This document shows, one piece after another, positions 16,809 to 24,976 of a DNA stretch of 64,000 nt. Numbering within the stretch: the stretch's first letter is position 1; each line of letters starts with the position of its first letter. This DNA is from Pseudoalteromonas citrea. GTDB taxonomy: Bacteria; Pseudomonadota; Gammaproteobacteria; Enterobacterales; Alteromonadaceae. Both the position numbers and the translations under genes were made by a program. Below the pieces are notes generated by a model. That model did no database searches. It was given only the letters and a program-made list of their open reading frames with translations, and was not told where the DNA came from. The DNA lies in assembly GCF_000238375.3 (NCBI RefSeq), contig NZ_AHBZ03000014.1, forward strand, positions 310,001-374,000. Direction: 5' to 3'.

Positions 16809-17874
16809 ACACCGACTCCCCTTCTTGCCACTGCGTAGACCACGCGTTAAATAATGCTTTAACCAGTGACGCTAAAGGTATTGCAAAAAATACTCCCCAA
16901 AACCCCCATAGGCCCCCAAAAAAGAGCACTGCTACGATTATATATACAGGATTAAGGTCCACCGCTTCAGAAAATAACAGCGGGACTAATACATTACCAT
17001 CCAGTGCTTGTATTACGCCGTAAACAATTAACACAGTCCAAAACTGCGTATCGATACCAAACTGAAACAAAGCAACTGCTGCCACGGGAATAGTAACCAA
17101 TGCAGCACCAATAAACGGGATCAAAACAGACAGACCAACCAATGCACCTAATAATGCTGCATATCGCAAATCTAAGATATAAAAGGCAATAAACGTGACA
17201 CTACCAATGATCACAATTTCAAATACTTTTCCTCGTATATAATTCATAATTTGATGATCCATTTCATGCCAAACTTGCGTAATTAGTCGTCTATCTTTTG
17301 GAACAAGGCGGCCGATCCCTTCAGTTAAAGTGGCTTTATCTTTTAGCATAAAAAAGACTAACAGGGGCACTAAAACAAGATATATCAGCCACGCAACAGC
17401 ATCTTTTAACGATGTCAGAGATGCAGAGACGATTACTTGCCCTAACTCAATCACTTTACTTTCCACAGTTGTTACAAACGACTGCACTTGCTGTTCAGTT
17501 ATTAAGTTGGGATAGTCATCTGGCAAATGTAGTAAAAAGTATTTCCCCTTTTCAATCATGTGTGGGCTTTCTTGCAACAAGTTACTCAATTGCTGCCAGA
17601 GCACCGGCACAATACCAAGTAAAAGCGCCAATACAACCCCAACAAATAACAACATAATAAGTGTTGTGGCCAATACTCGGTTATGCACCACATTTTGCAT
17701 ATGGGCTGTTGGCCAGTCCAACAAATAAGCGATCACAAGTGCGACCAAGACAGGCACCACAAAAGGCCCTAAAAAATATAATAAGCCAACGAGTGCAATC
17801 AGCATCAACAACAATGTAACTGAATGGGGATCTGAAAATTTATTTTGATACCACTGCTTTACTATTTCAAACAT
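16795..17874 (-). CDS. perM: AI-2E/PerM family membrane permease
   Basis: 359-residue integral membrane protein of the AI-2 exporter / PerM superfamily. An N-terminal pair of hydrophobic segments begins at about residue 18 (LLLMLIALVGLLYFLGPFVV), a third lies near 70, then comes a soluble-looking stretch at about 95-150, followed by four or more C-terminal segments. These include LLGALVGLSVLIPFIGAALV with the family proline/glycine-rich motif, and FGGLWGFWGVFFAIPLAS. Substrate is unknown; family members export AI-2 or act as sodium/proton antiporters. Its start overlaps the end of the TusA-like gene by eight bases, so the two are co-translated. Confidence 0.85.
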   Translation of the reverse strand: MFEIVKQWYQNKFSDPHSVTLLLMLIALVGLLYFLGPFVVPVLVALVIAYLLDWPTAHMQNVVHNRVLATTLIMLLFVGVVLALLLGIVPVLWQQLSNLLQESPHMIEKGKYFLLHLPDDYPNLITEQQVQSFVTTVESKVIELGQVIVSASLTSLKDAVAWLIYLVLVPLLVFFMLKDKATLTEGIGRLVPKDRRLITQVWHEMDHQIMNYIRGKVFEIVIIGSVTFIAFYILDLRYAALLGALVGLSVLIPFIGAALVTIPVAAVALFQFGIDTQFWTVLIVYGVIQALDGNVLVPLLFSEAVDLNPVYIIVAVLFFGGLWGFWGVFFAIPLASLVKALFNAWSTQWQEGESVSLEQ

Positions 17875-18088
17875 GGTGGGTATTTACCTCGATAAATAAT
17901 TGTGATGTTGTGCTTTGGGTATAAGAATAATGACGCAATGTTAAATATTTAAATACATCTGTCATATCCTGAGCATTAGCATAATAAAAGCGGATCACAT
18001 GACCTGCTTTCTCAGCTTGTTGTAAATGCCATTTAAACTGCACGAAGAGTTGAGGGCATTGAAGGTCGCAAAGGTTTTTTTTCACCAT
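17867..18088 (-). CDS. TusA-like sulfurtransferase family protein
   Basis: 73-residue protein resembling TusA/SirA/YedF. It has the N-terminal motif CDLQCPQLFVQFKWHL with the family Cys-Pro pair (Cys11-Pro12), a central helix region and a C-terminal beta strand QLFIEV. TusA proteins carry persulfide sulfur for tRNA thiolation or other sulfur transfer. This one is more divergent than housekeeping TusA, so its partner is unknown. It overlaps perM by eight bases; similar small TusA-like genes are found beside perM in other gammaproteobacteria. The family call rests on the CP motif, length and predicted alternation of elements. Confidence 0.65.
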   Translation of the reverse strand: MVKKNLCDLQCPQLFVQFKWHLQQAEKAGHVIRFYYANAQDMTDVFKYLTLRHYSYTQSTTSQLFIEVNTHHV

Positions 18089-18235
18089 AGATCAAGCCTA
18101 TACAGGCATTTAAATAACCACATTGATAACCTAGTGTAACACTGTGAAGTACAAACTAAAAAGAATAGTTCTGTGGCTTGGTACAAGACAATGGTTTATC
18201 CTTATAGCTATATGTTAGTTTAGGGAAGTTTTTTC

Positions 18236-18901
18236 ATGCCAAAGCCTAGTGGCAAAGCACAATTACCTAATAACCCCACATTAAAAGAAATAAACTGGTA
18301 CAAAAAGCAAATTAATTGGGGAGAGTTACCGCCGTTTTATCATTTGGTCGCTTCGTCAGTCAGTGAAAGTGAGGGTATTCTGCAACACGGTTTCGATAAT
18401 GCGGTAAAACGCTTACTCGATAAACGCAATTGGAACCTTGAACTGCTCGATGGTTTTGAGGACGACAATGGGATCATTCATAGTCACGAGAAGCCGCGGA
18501 TCGCATTACATCAAGTCTTTACTGATAGAGGTTTTGAATTATGGGCTTTCCCTTATGCTAAAGATATGAAAATTGACAATTACATAAAAGACAATCGCTT
18601 CATGGAATTCCAAATCTGGGATCCACACACAATGAAAAACCTAATAAGAATCAATCAACTGCATAAATTTATAGGCTTCTACTTTGAACGCGGTGACATT
18701 GCAGACAAAGCGATGATCTTACACGCGCACAAAGTCGTTTATAAAATTATCGCATTTTTAAAAAAAGAACTGAACGTCAAAACAGTAGATGGGGTCTCAA
18801 TTAAAGATTTTTATCAGTTATGTGAAAAAGACAGCCGTGCGTGTGATGACGAGATTGATCTCGCAAAACTCATGCTCGGCGATGATTTAAAGAAGGATTA
18901 G
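18236..18901 (+). CDS. Conserved protein of unknown function
   Basis: 221 residues, not recognised. No signal peptide or membrane segment; rich in charged and aromatic residues, with a basic N-terminus (MPKPSGKAQ) and an acidic/lysine C-terminus (GDDLKKD). Two Cys residues occur near the end (LCEKDSRAC). It starts with ATG at 18236, after a purine-rich stretch. Its stop is separated by a single base from the start of the BepA-like protease, so the two are almost certainly co-transcribed and may be translationally coupled. A role in envelope maintenance would be guesswork. Confidence 0.75.
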   Translation: MPKPSGKAQLPNNPTLKEINWYKKQINWGELPPFYHLVASSVSESEGILQHGFDNAVKRLLDKRNWNLELLDGFEDDNGIIHSHEKPRIALHQVFTDRGFELWAFPYAKDMKIDNYIKDNRFMEFQIWDPHTMKNLIRINQLHKFIGFYFERGDIADKAMILHAHKVVYKIIAFLKKELNVKTVDGVSIKDFYQLCEKDSRACDDEIDLAKLMLGDDLKKD

Positions 18902-18902
18902 T

Positions 18903-20354
18903 ATGACGTTAAATAGTATATTTAAATTTATCATCGGTGCTGGGCTACTAATATCGAGCTCAACTTTATTGGCTCAAAACACCTTTAAACTTCCAGATTT
19001 GGGCACATCCGCCTTGCAAGTACTGCCTTTAGAAAAAGAGCAGGCGATTGGTGAAGTGATGATGATGCAAATTCGCTCCGGTTCGCCATTATTACAAGAT
19101 CCCGTTTTAAATGAGTACTTGACCTCTTTAGGTAACCGTTTAGTCGCCAATGCTAATGATGTTAGATTTCCATTTACGTTTTTTTGGATCAATAACCCTG
19201 CGATAAATGCCTTTGCATTTTATGGTGGCCATGTGGGTATACACACTGGGCTAATCGCCCACTCAGATAATGAGAGCCAATTTGCGTCCGTATTAGGCCA
19301 CGAAATTGCGCATGTTACTCAACGCCACTTAGCACGTCGACTACAACAAGCACAAGATAATAGCGCACTCACTATTGCAGGCATGATCACAGGCATATTA
19401 GCTACCGTCATTGCACCTGATGCTGGAATGGCCATTATAGCCGCTAACTCAACACAAGCAGCGTTGAGCCAACTTACGCATAGTAGAAAGGCAGAACAAG
19501 AAGCCGACCGCTTTGGTATGCAAACACTCCACAATGCAGGCTTTGACACGACTCAATCGGCAGAATTTCTAAGCAAACTCGCAGCACAAATGCGCTTTAA
19601 AAATAAGCCTCCGGTTTTTTTACTCACACACCCATTACCAGATTCGCGAGTATCTGACGTCAGGTTGCGTGCACAACAATATGCATCTGTTAATTTACCT
19701 GAAAGTCCCAAGTTCCAATTAGCAAAAAGCAGAGTGCTTGCACGCAACCATTATGCAAGTGACGAGGCTCAGGCGTACTTTGAAAGGCAGCTCAAGCGAT
19801 CTTCTAAACTTGATGATAGCGCATTGGAGTATGGTTTGGCGCTATCCCTGCTAGATCAGGAGAAATATCAGCTTTCAGGCAATATCATAGTAAAACTACT
19901 TAAGAGGGAACCTGATAACCTTTTTTACCTTGATGCATATACCGATATATTAATTGGGCAAAAAAAGGCCGCAGATGCGGTCAAAATATTACATAAAAAG
20001 CATCAATTTAGACCTAATAATCAAGTGATCACGCTCAATTATGCCAATGCCTCTATTAAAGCAAAACAATATGATAAAGCAGAGCAGCTGCTGAAGATTT
20101 TTTTACTTGATAAGCCGGAACACACGCTTGCAATCGAGTTGCTAAGCCAGGTTTATAAAGAACAACAGAATAAGTCAGCTTATCACGAAATTAAAGCCAG
20201 TTTATTGGCCCAATACGGTGCATACATACAAGCAGCGGATGAAATTCAGCGTGCACTGAACCATGTAGAGAAGCAAGAAACGGTTAAAGAAAGCCGCTTA
20301 AAAGCTCTCTTAAGTCAATATCGACAGATGCAAAAAGAGCTCGCAAAGCTTTGA
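18903..20354 (+). CDS. bepA: BepA-like periplasmic M48 metalloprotease with TPR domain
   Basis: 483 residues. Signal peptide 1-24 (ending STLLAQ). M48 zinc protease domain with GHEIAHVTQRH (HExxH at 133-137) and the third-ligand region SRKAEQEADRFG. A C-terminal TPR-like helical region follows from about residue 310 (FYLDAYTDILIGQKKAADAVK, YDKAEQLLKIFL). BepA (YfgC) in E. coli promotes LptD assembly and degrades stalled outer-membrane proteins with BAM. The following ArsC-like gene matches the E. coli yfgC-yfgD order, supporting the assignment. Located one base after the unknown gene upstream. Confidence 0.9.
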   Translation: MTLNSIFKFIIGAGLLISSSTLLAQNTFKLPDLGTSALQVLPLEKEQAIGEVMMMQIRSGSPLLQDPVLNEYLTSLGNRLVANANDVRFPFTFFWINNPAINAFAFYGGHVGIHTGLIAHSDNESQFASVLGHEIAHVTQRHLARRLQQAQDNSALTIAGMITGILATVIAPDAGMAIIAANSTQAALSQLTHSRKAEQEADRFGMQTLHNAGFDTTQSAEFLSKLAAQMRFKNKPPVFLLTHPLPDSRVSDVRLRAQQYASVNLPESPKFQLAKSRVLARNHYASDEAQAYFERQLKRSSKLDDSALEYGLALSLLDQEKYQLSGNIIVKLLKREPDNLFYLDAYTDILIGQKKAADAVKILHKKHQFRPNNQVITLNYANASIKAKQYDKAEQLLKIFLLDKPEHTLAIELLSQVYKEQQNKSAYHEIKASLLAQYGAYIQAADEIQRALNHVEKQETVKESRLKALLSQYRQMQKELAKL

Positions 20355-20403
20355 GAAAATCGATAGATACTTTAAAATGACTAAAACACTACTCGGAGCC
20401 AAT

Positions 20404-20751
20404 ATGTCTGTCACAATCTACCACAACCCTCGTTGTTCAAAATCGAGAGAAACACTTGCTCTTCTTGAGGCTCAAGGGATCACTCCAACAGTTATAGAGT
20501 ACTTGAAATCTCCGATCGATTTAGCACAGTTAGAAACGTTATTAGACCAACTCAACTACCCATCTGCACACCAGTTAGTCCGTAACAAAGAAGCGATTTA
20601 CAAAGAGCTCGCACTATCTAAAGACACAGATGAAGTGCAGTTAAAAAATACCATGATAAACAATCCAAAGTTAATTGAACGACCTATTGTTGTTAACAAT
20701 AACAAAGCAGTAATTGGCAGACCGCCTGAGTCTGTTTTGGCCATTTTGTAA
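20404..20751 (+). CDS. arsC: ArsC/YffB-type reductase of the glutaredoxin fold
   Basis: 115 residues from the ATG at 20404, preceded by GGAG with five-base spacing; an in-frame ATG at 20377 would add nine residues but lacks such a site. The active-site motif is YHNPRCSKSRETL with the catalytic Cys, and the conserved Arg sits in IERPIVV. The family reduces arsenate with glutathione/glutaredoxin, but the genomic partner (bepA/yfgC) matches the YfgD branch, for which arsenate may not be the true substrate. Its stop overlaps the wrbA-like start (TAATG). No arsenic-resistance genes are nearby. Confidence 0.85.
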   Translation: MSVTIYHNPRCSKSRETLALLEAQGITPTVIEYLKSPIDLAQLETLLDQLNYPSAHQLVRNKEAIYKELALSKDTDEVQLKNTMINNPKLIERPIVVNNNKAVIGRPPESVLAIL

Positions 20752-21302
20752 TGGTCAATATCGTGGTGTTATACCACTCAAGCCATGGCTCTGTTGCTAA
20801 TATGGCTCACGAGATAAGTGACACCATTGATAACTTGGGCGCCACTGTCAAACTCAGAACATTTGAGCAGAAACAACCCCATGACATCATTATTACAAAG
20901 CAAGACTTGATTGATTGTGATGCCTTGGCTTTTGGCACACCCACTCGCTTTGGAATGATGGCCGCACAGGCAAAAGCTTTCTGGGAAACAACCAGCGACC
21001 TATGGTTAAAAGGTCAGCTTATCGATAAACCAGCCTGTGTGTTTTCATCTTCTAGCAGCATGCACGGCGGAAATGAGGCTACGTTACTTAATTTATCTTT
21101 GCCTTTACTGCACCACGGTATGATGTTAATGGGGGTTCCTTATGACGTACCAGAACTCATCGACACCTCAACTGGTGGCACACCATATGGTGCATCCCAT
21201 GTTGCTGGGGCTGATAACACCTCTAAGTTATCAAACACGGAAGTTAAAATATGCCAATCCGTCGGAAAACGATTATTTACCATTGCAAGTAAACTTAAAT
21301 GA
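20751..21302 (+). CDS. wrbA: WrbA-like NAD(P)H:quinone oxidoreductase
   Basis: 183 residues of flavodoxin fold. The FMN phosphate-binding loop is LYHSSHGSVANMA near the N-terminus, followed by FGTPTRFGMMAAQAKAFWE and SSSSMHGGNEATLL, typical of the WrbA family of two-electron quinone reductases. It sits within the bepA-arsC-wrbA-DUF2069 run: its start overlaps the arsC stop and its last four bases overlap the next start. The likely role is protection from semiquinone stress; the specific quinone is unknown. Slightly shorter than E. coli WrbA (198). Confidence 0.88.
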   Translation: MVNIVVLYHSSHGSVANMAHEISDTIDNLGATVKLRTFEQKQPHDIIITKQDLIDCDALAFGTPTRFGMMAAQAKAFWETTSDLWLKGQLIDKPACVFSSSSSMHGGNEATLLNLSLPLLHHGMMLMGVPYDVPELIDTSTGGTPYGASHVAGADNTSKLSNTEVKICQSVGKRLFTIASKLK

Positions 21303-21736
21303 CACATATTACCAAAAGTAAAATCACACAAAAGTATCAACGAATGGCTTTAATAGGCTATGTTGGGCTACTCATTCTAATGCCTATTTGGATGTTTCTC
21401 ATAAGCCCTAATGAGCAGTATAGCAATGGCTTTATTTTTACTTTTTATATATTACCCCTATTACTACCACTTAAAGGGATAATACAAGATAAGCCATATA
21501 CATATGCATGGGCGAACTTCATTGTGATGATTTATTTTATCCATAGTCTTACGATGATTTGGATTGCACCAGAGCAAATCATTTGGGCGTTATTAGAGTT
21601 AGGCTTCGCAACTAGCATGTTTATTGGCTGCACTTATTATGCGAGGCACCGAGGTCAAGAACTTGGATTAAAAATCAGAAAGCTAAAAGAAGACTTAGCA
21701 GACGAAAAAGCAGCGCATCAATCAAAAAGTGATTAG
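21299..21736 (+). CDS. DUF2069 membrane protein
   Basis: 145 residues with four hydrophobic segments (about 20-37, 46-60, 70-88, 91-108) and a charged C-terminal tail rich in Lys, Glu and Asp (LGLKIRKLKEDLADEKAA). It matches the DUF2069 family found behind arsC and wrbA in Alteromonadales. Function unknown. It is the last gene of the plus-strand operon beginning at 18236 and overlaps wrbA by four bases. Confidence 0.75.
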   Translation: MTHITKSKITQKYQRMALIGYVGLLILMPIWMFLISPNEQYSNGFIFTFYILPLLLPLKGIIQDKPYTYAWANFIVMIYFIHSLTMIWIAPEQIIWALLELGFATSMFIGCTYYARHRGQELGLKIRKLKEDLADEKAAHQSKSD

Positions 21737-21767
21737 CTTACACAGCATAGACCAAAAATTTATCACG

Positions 21768-21793
21768 TTAGGTGTCTTATACTAGACACCTAA
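21768..21793. terminator. Shared hairpin of convergent DUF2069 and ankyrin genes
   Basis: TTAGGTGTC (21768-21776) and GACACCTAA (21785-21793) form a perfect 9-bp stem. The eight-base loop contains the stop codon of the ankyrin gene, so the stem is partly coding on that strand. T-runs are lacking. Confidence 0.5.
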
Positions 21794-23125
21794 TAAAGTG
21801 ATGAGAACAAGCAATGAAAACATCCCTTGCAAGCTAATACTCATCCAGCTTAATGCACTTAAGCCTTTAAGAGACCAAGGGTGTGGTTTTGAAGGATATA
21901 AAGGCCCTCTTCGTACTCCTCGTGCAATAGCAAATATACTCACGCCAAGTAATGCTGCCCCCCAGACCAACTCCTGCTTTGCGTTTAAACTATCATGAAA
22001 AAAGAAAAAGAGCTGTAGAGGCAGCAGTAATGTCGCTAAAGCATACAAACCATGAACTTGTCGAATTTTGTTATATTGCGCATCTTCTGATAATTCGATG
22101 ATGCCATGCTCTTCGAGTGCTTTTCGCGCAGCTAATGCGCTATTTTGCATTGAGAGTCGATATGCAGTTCGATCATTAACGTCTCGTTGATGAGGATCGC
22201 ACCCGGCATTGAGTACAACTTGAACCATACTCGGTAAGTTCGACTTCACGGCATAATGTAAACAAGTTTCTCCCATGTCATCGATACAGTTGATATCTTG
22301 ATACGGTAATAATTGTTCAACGACATTCACAAACCCCTTTTCAATCGCCCACATAAAGGCAGAACAACCAACGTCATCTTTTGCATACCCTTTTGCTCCT
22401 TGGCTAATAAAAGCAATCAATGTTGATTGTTTGGCTTGTGGGTCTACTACATGGGCCAGTAATGCTTGTTCTAATAAACTACTCAACTCACTTTCATCAC
22501 ATAGCTCACGCAACAAAGAGTAATATTCCTCACCTTTGAGTAAGTAGTCTGTGGCTAGCTGAATCGTTTCAGCGGTGTTAGCAACACAGTTAGGCAACGC
22601 ATCAATGATCACACTTCGCAAGTCTTCGTTATTCCAAGCATTACACAAATCAACCGCCGTTAACTTAATACCTTGAGATAAAGCCCATGTTAGTGTTTGA
22701 AAATAACGCCGATGATGTAATAACTCGTAAAATGAAGGAGTAGGTACACTCTCTATCTGCAACTGCAGATCACTGTAGCCCTGCAACCTTTCCAACAAAG
22801 TCGTCGTCAAAGATTGCCTTGTCATCTCGGTCGAGTCAATATGCTCAAATAACTGTTGTGTATACACTTGTTGCTGCTCGTCATATTCATCGATATGTTG
22901 AAAATAACAAGATTCAAACGGTTCTAATGGTTTCAGCCAAAGTAAATAAAATGCAGGAGGTAATATTGTGCTCTCAACCCCCTGTTCGCCGATTGAGGTA
23001 CCACAAACCGGCCAAGATTCCAGCGCATCAAGGATAAAAGCACCATTTTGTTCAGCTAATCCACGTAATAGCAGCGGATATTGTGCTGGCCAGATCAATA
23101 CATGTTCCATCAGTTGACTACTCAC
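21782..23125 (-). CDS. Ankyrin-repeat membrane protein
   Basis: 447 residues. The N-terminal 230 residues are not recognised (WPAQYPLLLRGLAEQ, a predicted soluble domain). Residues about 240-345 hold two to three ankyrin repeats: GCSAFMWAIEKGFVNVVEQLL, GETCLHYAVKSNLPSMVQVVL, DRTAYRLSMQNS. The C-terminus has three hydrophobic segments (about 357-372, 383-396, 425-445), so the repeats face one side of the inner membrane. Ankyrin repeats mediate protein binding; the partner is unknown. It stands alone, convergent with the operon to its left. No toxin or protease motif seen. Confidence 0.7.
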   Translation of the reverse strand: MSSQLMEHVLIWPAQYPLLLRGLAEQNGAFILDALESWPVCGTSIGEQGVESTILPPAFYLLWLKPLEPFESCYFQHIDEYDEQQQVYTQQLFEHIDSTEMTRQSLTTTLLERLQGYSDLQLQIESVPTPSFYELLHHRRYFQTLTWALSQGIKLTAVDLCNAWNNEDLRSVIIDALPNCVANTAETIQLATDYLLKGEEYYSLLRELCDESELSSLLEQALLAHVVDPQAKQSTLIAFISQGAKGYAKDDVGCSAFMWAIEKGFVNVVEQLLPYQDINCIDDMGETCLHYAVKSNLPSMVQVVLNAGCDPHQRDVNDRTAYRLSMQNSALAARKALEEHGIIELSEDAQYNKIRQVHGLYALATLLLPLQLFFFFHDSLNAKQELVWGAALLGVSIFAIARGVRRGPLYPSKPHPWSLKGLSALSWMSISLQGMFSLLVLITLLGV

Positions 23126-23329
23126 CCTATCCTAAAATTATAAATATGCTAGCCTAAAATGACAGGCCTGACTGAGAGGTGAATAATATCAAGTAAACGT
23201 TGAAATTGCTTTGTAAAAACACATAATTTTACAGTGATTTCATTCATCGCTAGGTGGCACTTGGTTAGAGTCTCGCTTTTTATGTAAAGCAAAGTACAAT
23301 AAAGATTGATTGTTATAGAGGAGAATACA

Positions 23330-23491
23330 ATGCAGCAGTTAGAAACTTGGCAAGTTGTCTTAATCATCATCGGTGTACTTGGTATTATCTGGAGTAATAT
23401 CGCGTTGTTAAAATACGCGACTAAGTTTGAGGTAAAAAAGAAAGTAGATAAGCAAATACAGAGTGATGACGAAAAAAAAGACGCCAATTAA
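23330..23491 (+). CDS. DUF2897-type single-span membrane micro-protein
   Basis: 53 residues from the ATG at 23330, chosen because GAGGAG lies just upstream; an in-frame start at 23306 would add eight residues. One membrane segment (WQVVLIIIGVLGIIWSNIALL) is followed by a lysine/aspartate-rich cytoplasmic tail (KKKVDKQIQSDDEKKDAN). It matches the small DUF2897 proteins of gammaproteobacteria by size, the NIALLKYATKF region and topology. Function unknown. Confidence 0.75.
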   Translation: MQQLETWQVVLIIIGVLGIIWSNIALLKYATKFEVKKKVDKQIQSDDEKKDAN

Positions 23492-23539
23492 GCGCCTTTC
23501 TTCTTTTATTTACTTAATTCAGGGTCACTATATGACTGG

Positions 23540-24913
23540 CTAGCCAACCAACCAATGTGCCATTAATGCTATCACAGGTAAGGTCACTAACGTTCTCAAT
23601 ACAAAAATAGCAAATAGCTCAAACAAGTTAACCGGTATTTTACTACCAAGCAAAAGCGCCCCCACTTCTGACATATATATCAATTGCGTGACACTCATTG
23701 CCGCAACTATAAAGCGAGTGACGTCGCTATCAATACTACTGGCAGCCAATATAGAAGGAATAAACATGTCAGCAAAGCCAACCACTATTGTTTGCGCTGC
23801 TTGGGCAGCTTCTGGCACCTGAAGCAACTCCAAATACGGTACAAATGGTGTGCCTAAAATTTGGAATATACTGGTATGCTCAGCAACTATCAACGCAAAT
23901 GTTCCAACCGCCATTACAACGGGGAGTACAGCAAAAATCATATCAAGTGCATTAGTTACACCTTCTTGTAAAGTCCCCTTCACTCCCGGCGCTTTTTTTG
24001 CTTTCGTCAAAGCCACATCCAATGCGTGAGTGAATAACGTCTTCCCTTCTGGTACTGACTCGGCATCGGTATCAACAGAAGTACCATCAATATAAACATC
24101 TTTTTTGAATCTAAGTGGTGGCAAGCGCGGCACGATAATTGCGGCGACAAAACCAGCTAAGCATACTGTAAGGTAAAAAGGCGCAAATAGGTGTTCCAGT
24201 TTTACCTGGCCAATGACCACAAGACAAAACGTAATTGACACGGCAGAAAAAGTGGTCCCTATGACAGCCGCTTCTCGTTGCGTATAATATTTATCTTCAT
24301 ACTGACGAGCCGTCATCAATATACCCACACTGCCGTCTCCTAACCATGATGCAACACAATTAACAGCACTTCGACCTGGCACACCAAATAATGGGCGCAT
24401 GACGCGTGTTAGTAGCGTTCCAACAAGCTCCAGGAGACCAAAGTTCAATAGCAAAGGTAATAATAATCCAGCCAGAATAAAAACTGAAAATAAGACTGGT
24501 AAAAGGTCATTTAAAACTAATGCGCCCGTATGTGCTGAATAGACAACCTCAGGGCCAACTTTAAAAAAAGTCATAATTATAAACGCTGCACCACATAGAC
24601 GCGTTACTAACCAAATCCAGCTTACATCAAAGAGGTGCTTTATTAATGGCGCTTTTTCTAGCCAACTTGGTTTTACCAATTTAATAAATATGCTCATTAG
24701 ACCCGTTAAGCAAATGATACCTAAAATAAGCTCACTCATAACCGGTGCAACAAAAGCTTGTAAGGATTTGGCCATCACCGCTATTGGGATTGTCATTGCT
24801 TCGCCAATCGCAACCGGAGTCATAAATAGAAAAATACCGATTAACGATGGGACAATAAAAGCGAATAATGTACGAAAATCTATTGATTTATCGCCACTTA
24901 ATTGTGTTGTCAT
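23540..24913 (-). CDS. YjiH-type nucleoside-recognition (Gate) membrane protein
   Basis: 457 residues, polytopic, with about ten hydrophobic segments. The motif NCVASWLGDGSVGILMTARQYEDKYYTQREAAVIGTTFSAVSI and the later VVGFADMFIPSILAAS region are typical of the YjiH / nucleoside-recognition (Gate) family. Transport substrate is unknown. It is on the same strand as bamC but separated from it by a strong terminator, so it needs its own promoter in the 63-base gap or depends on read-through. Its position next to bamC is unlike E. coli, where purC follows bamC. Confidence 0.8.
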   Translation of the reverse strand: MTTQLSGDKSIDFRTLFAFIVPSLIGIFLFMTPVAIGEAMTIPIAVMAKSLQAFVAPVMSELILGIICLTGLMSIFIKLVKPSWLEKAPLIKHLFDVSWIWLVTRLCGAAFIIMTFFKVGPEVVYSAHTGALVLNDLLPVLFSVFILAGLLLPLLLNFGLLELVGTLLTRVMRPLFGVPGRSAVNCVASWLGDGSVGILMTARQYEDKYYTQREAAVIGTTFSAVSITFCLVVIGQVKLEHLFAPFYLTVCLAGFVAAIIVPRLPPLRFKKDVYIDGTSVDTDAESVPEGKTLFTHALDVALTKAKKAPGVKGTLQEGVTNALDMIFAVLPVVMAVGTFALIVAEHTSIFQILGTPFVPYLELLQVPEAAQAAQTIVVGFADMFIPSILAASSIDSDVTRFIVAAMSVTQLIYMSEVGALLLGSKIPVNLFELFAIFVLRTLVTLPVIALMAHWLVG

Positions 24914-24933
24914 TTTATTTTGCCTACAAAAAC

Positions 24934-24965
24934 GAAGAAAAGAGCCTAAGCTCTTTTCTTTTTTA
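24934..24965 (-). terminator. Terminator after bamC
   Basis: AAAAGAGC and GCTCTTTT flank a short CTAA loop (24937-24957), with T-runs on the plus strand and a shorter one on minus. It lies 12 bases past the bamC stop and before yjiH. Confidence 0.75.
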
Positions 24966-24976
24966 AAACTAGATGA

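Noticed and set aside
23149-23487. 112-codon minus-strand frame opposite the DUF2897 gene
   Set aside because: Overlaps the supported plus-strand gene and the gap before it; composition is that of an antisense shadow (Ser/Ile-rich), and no ribosome site.
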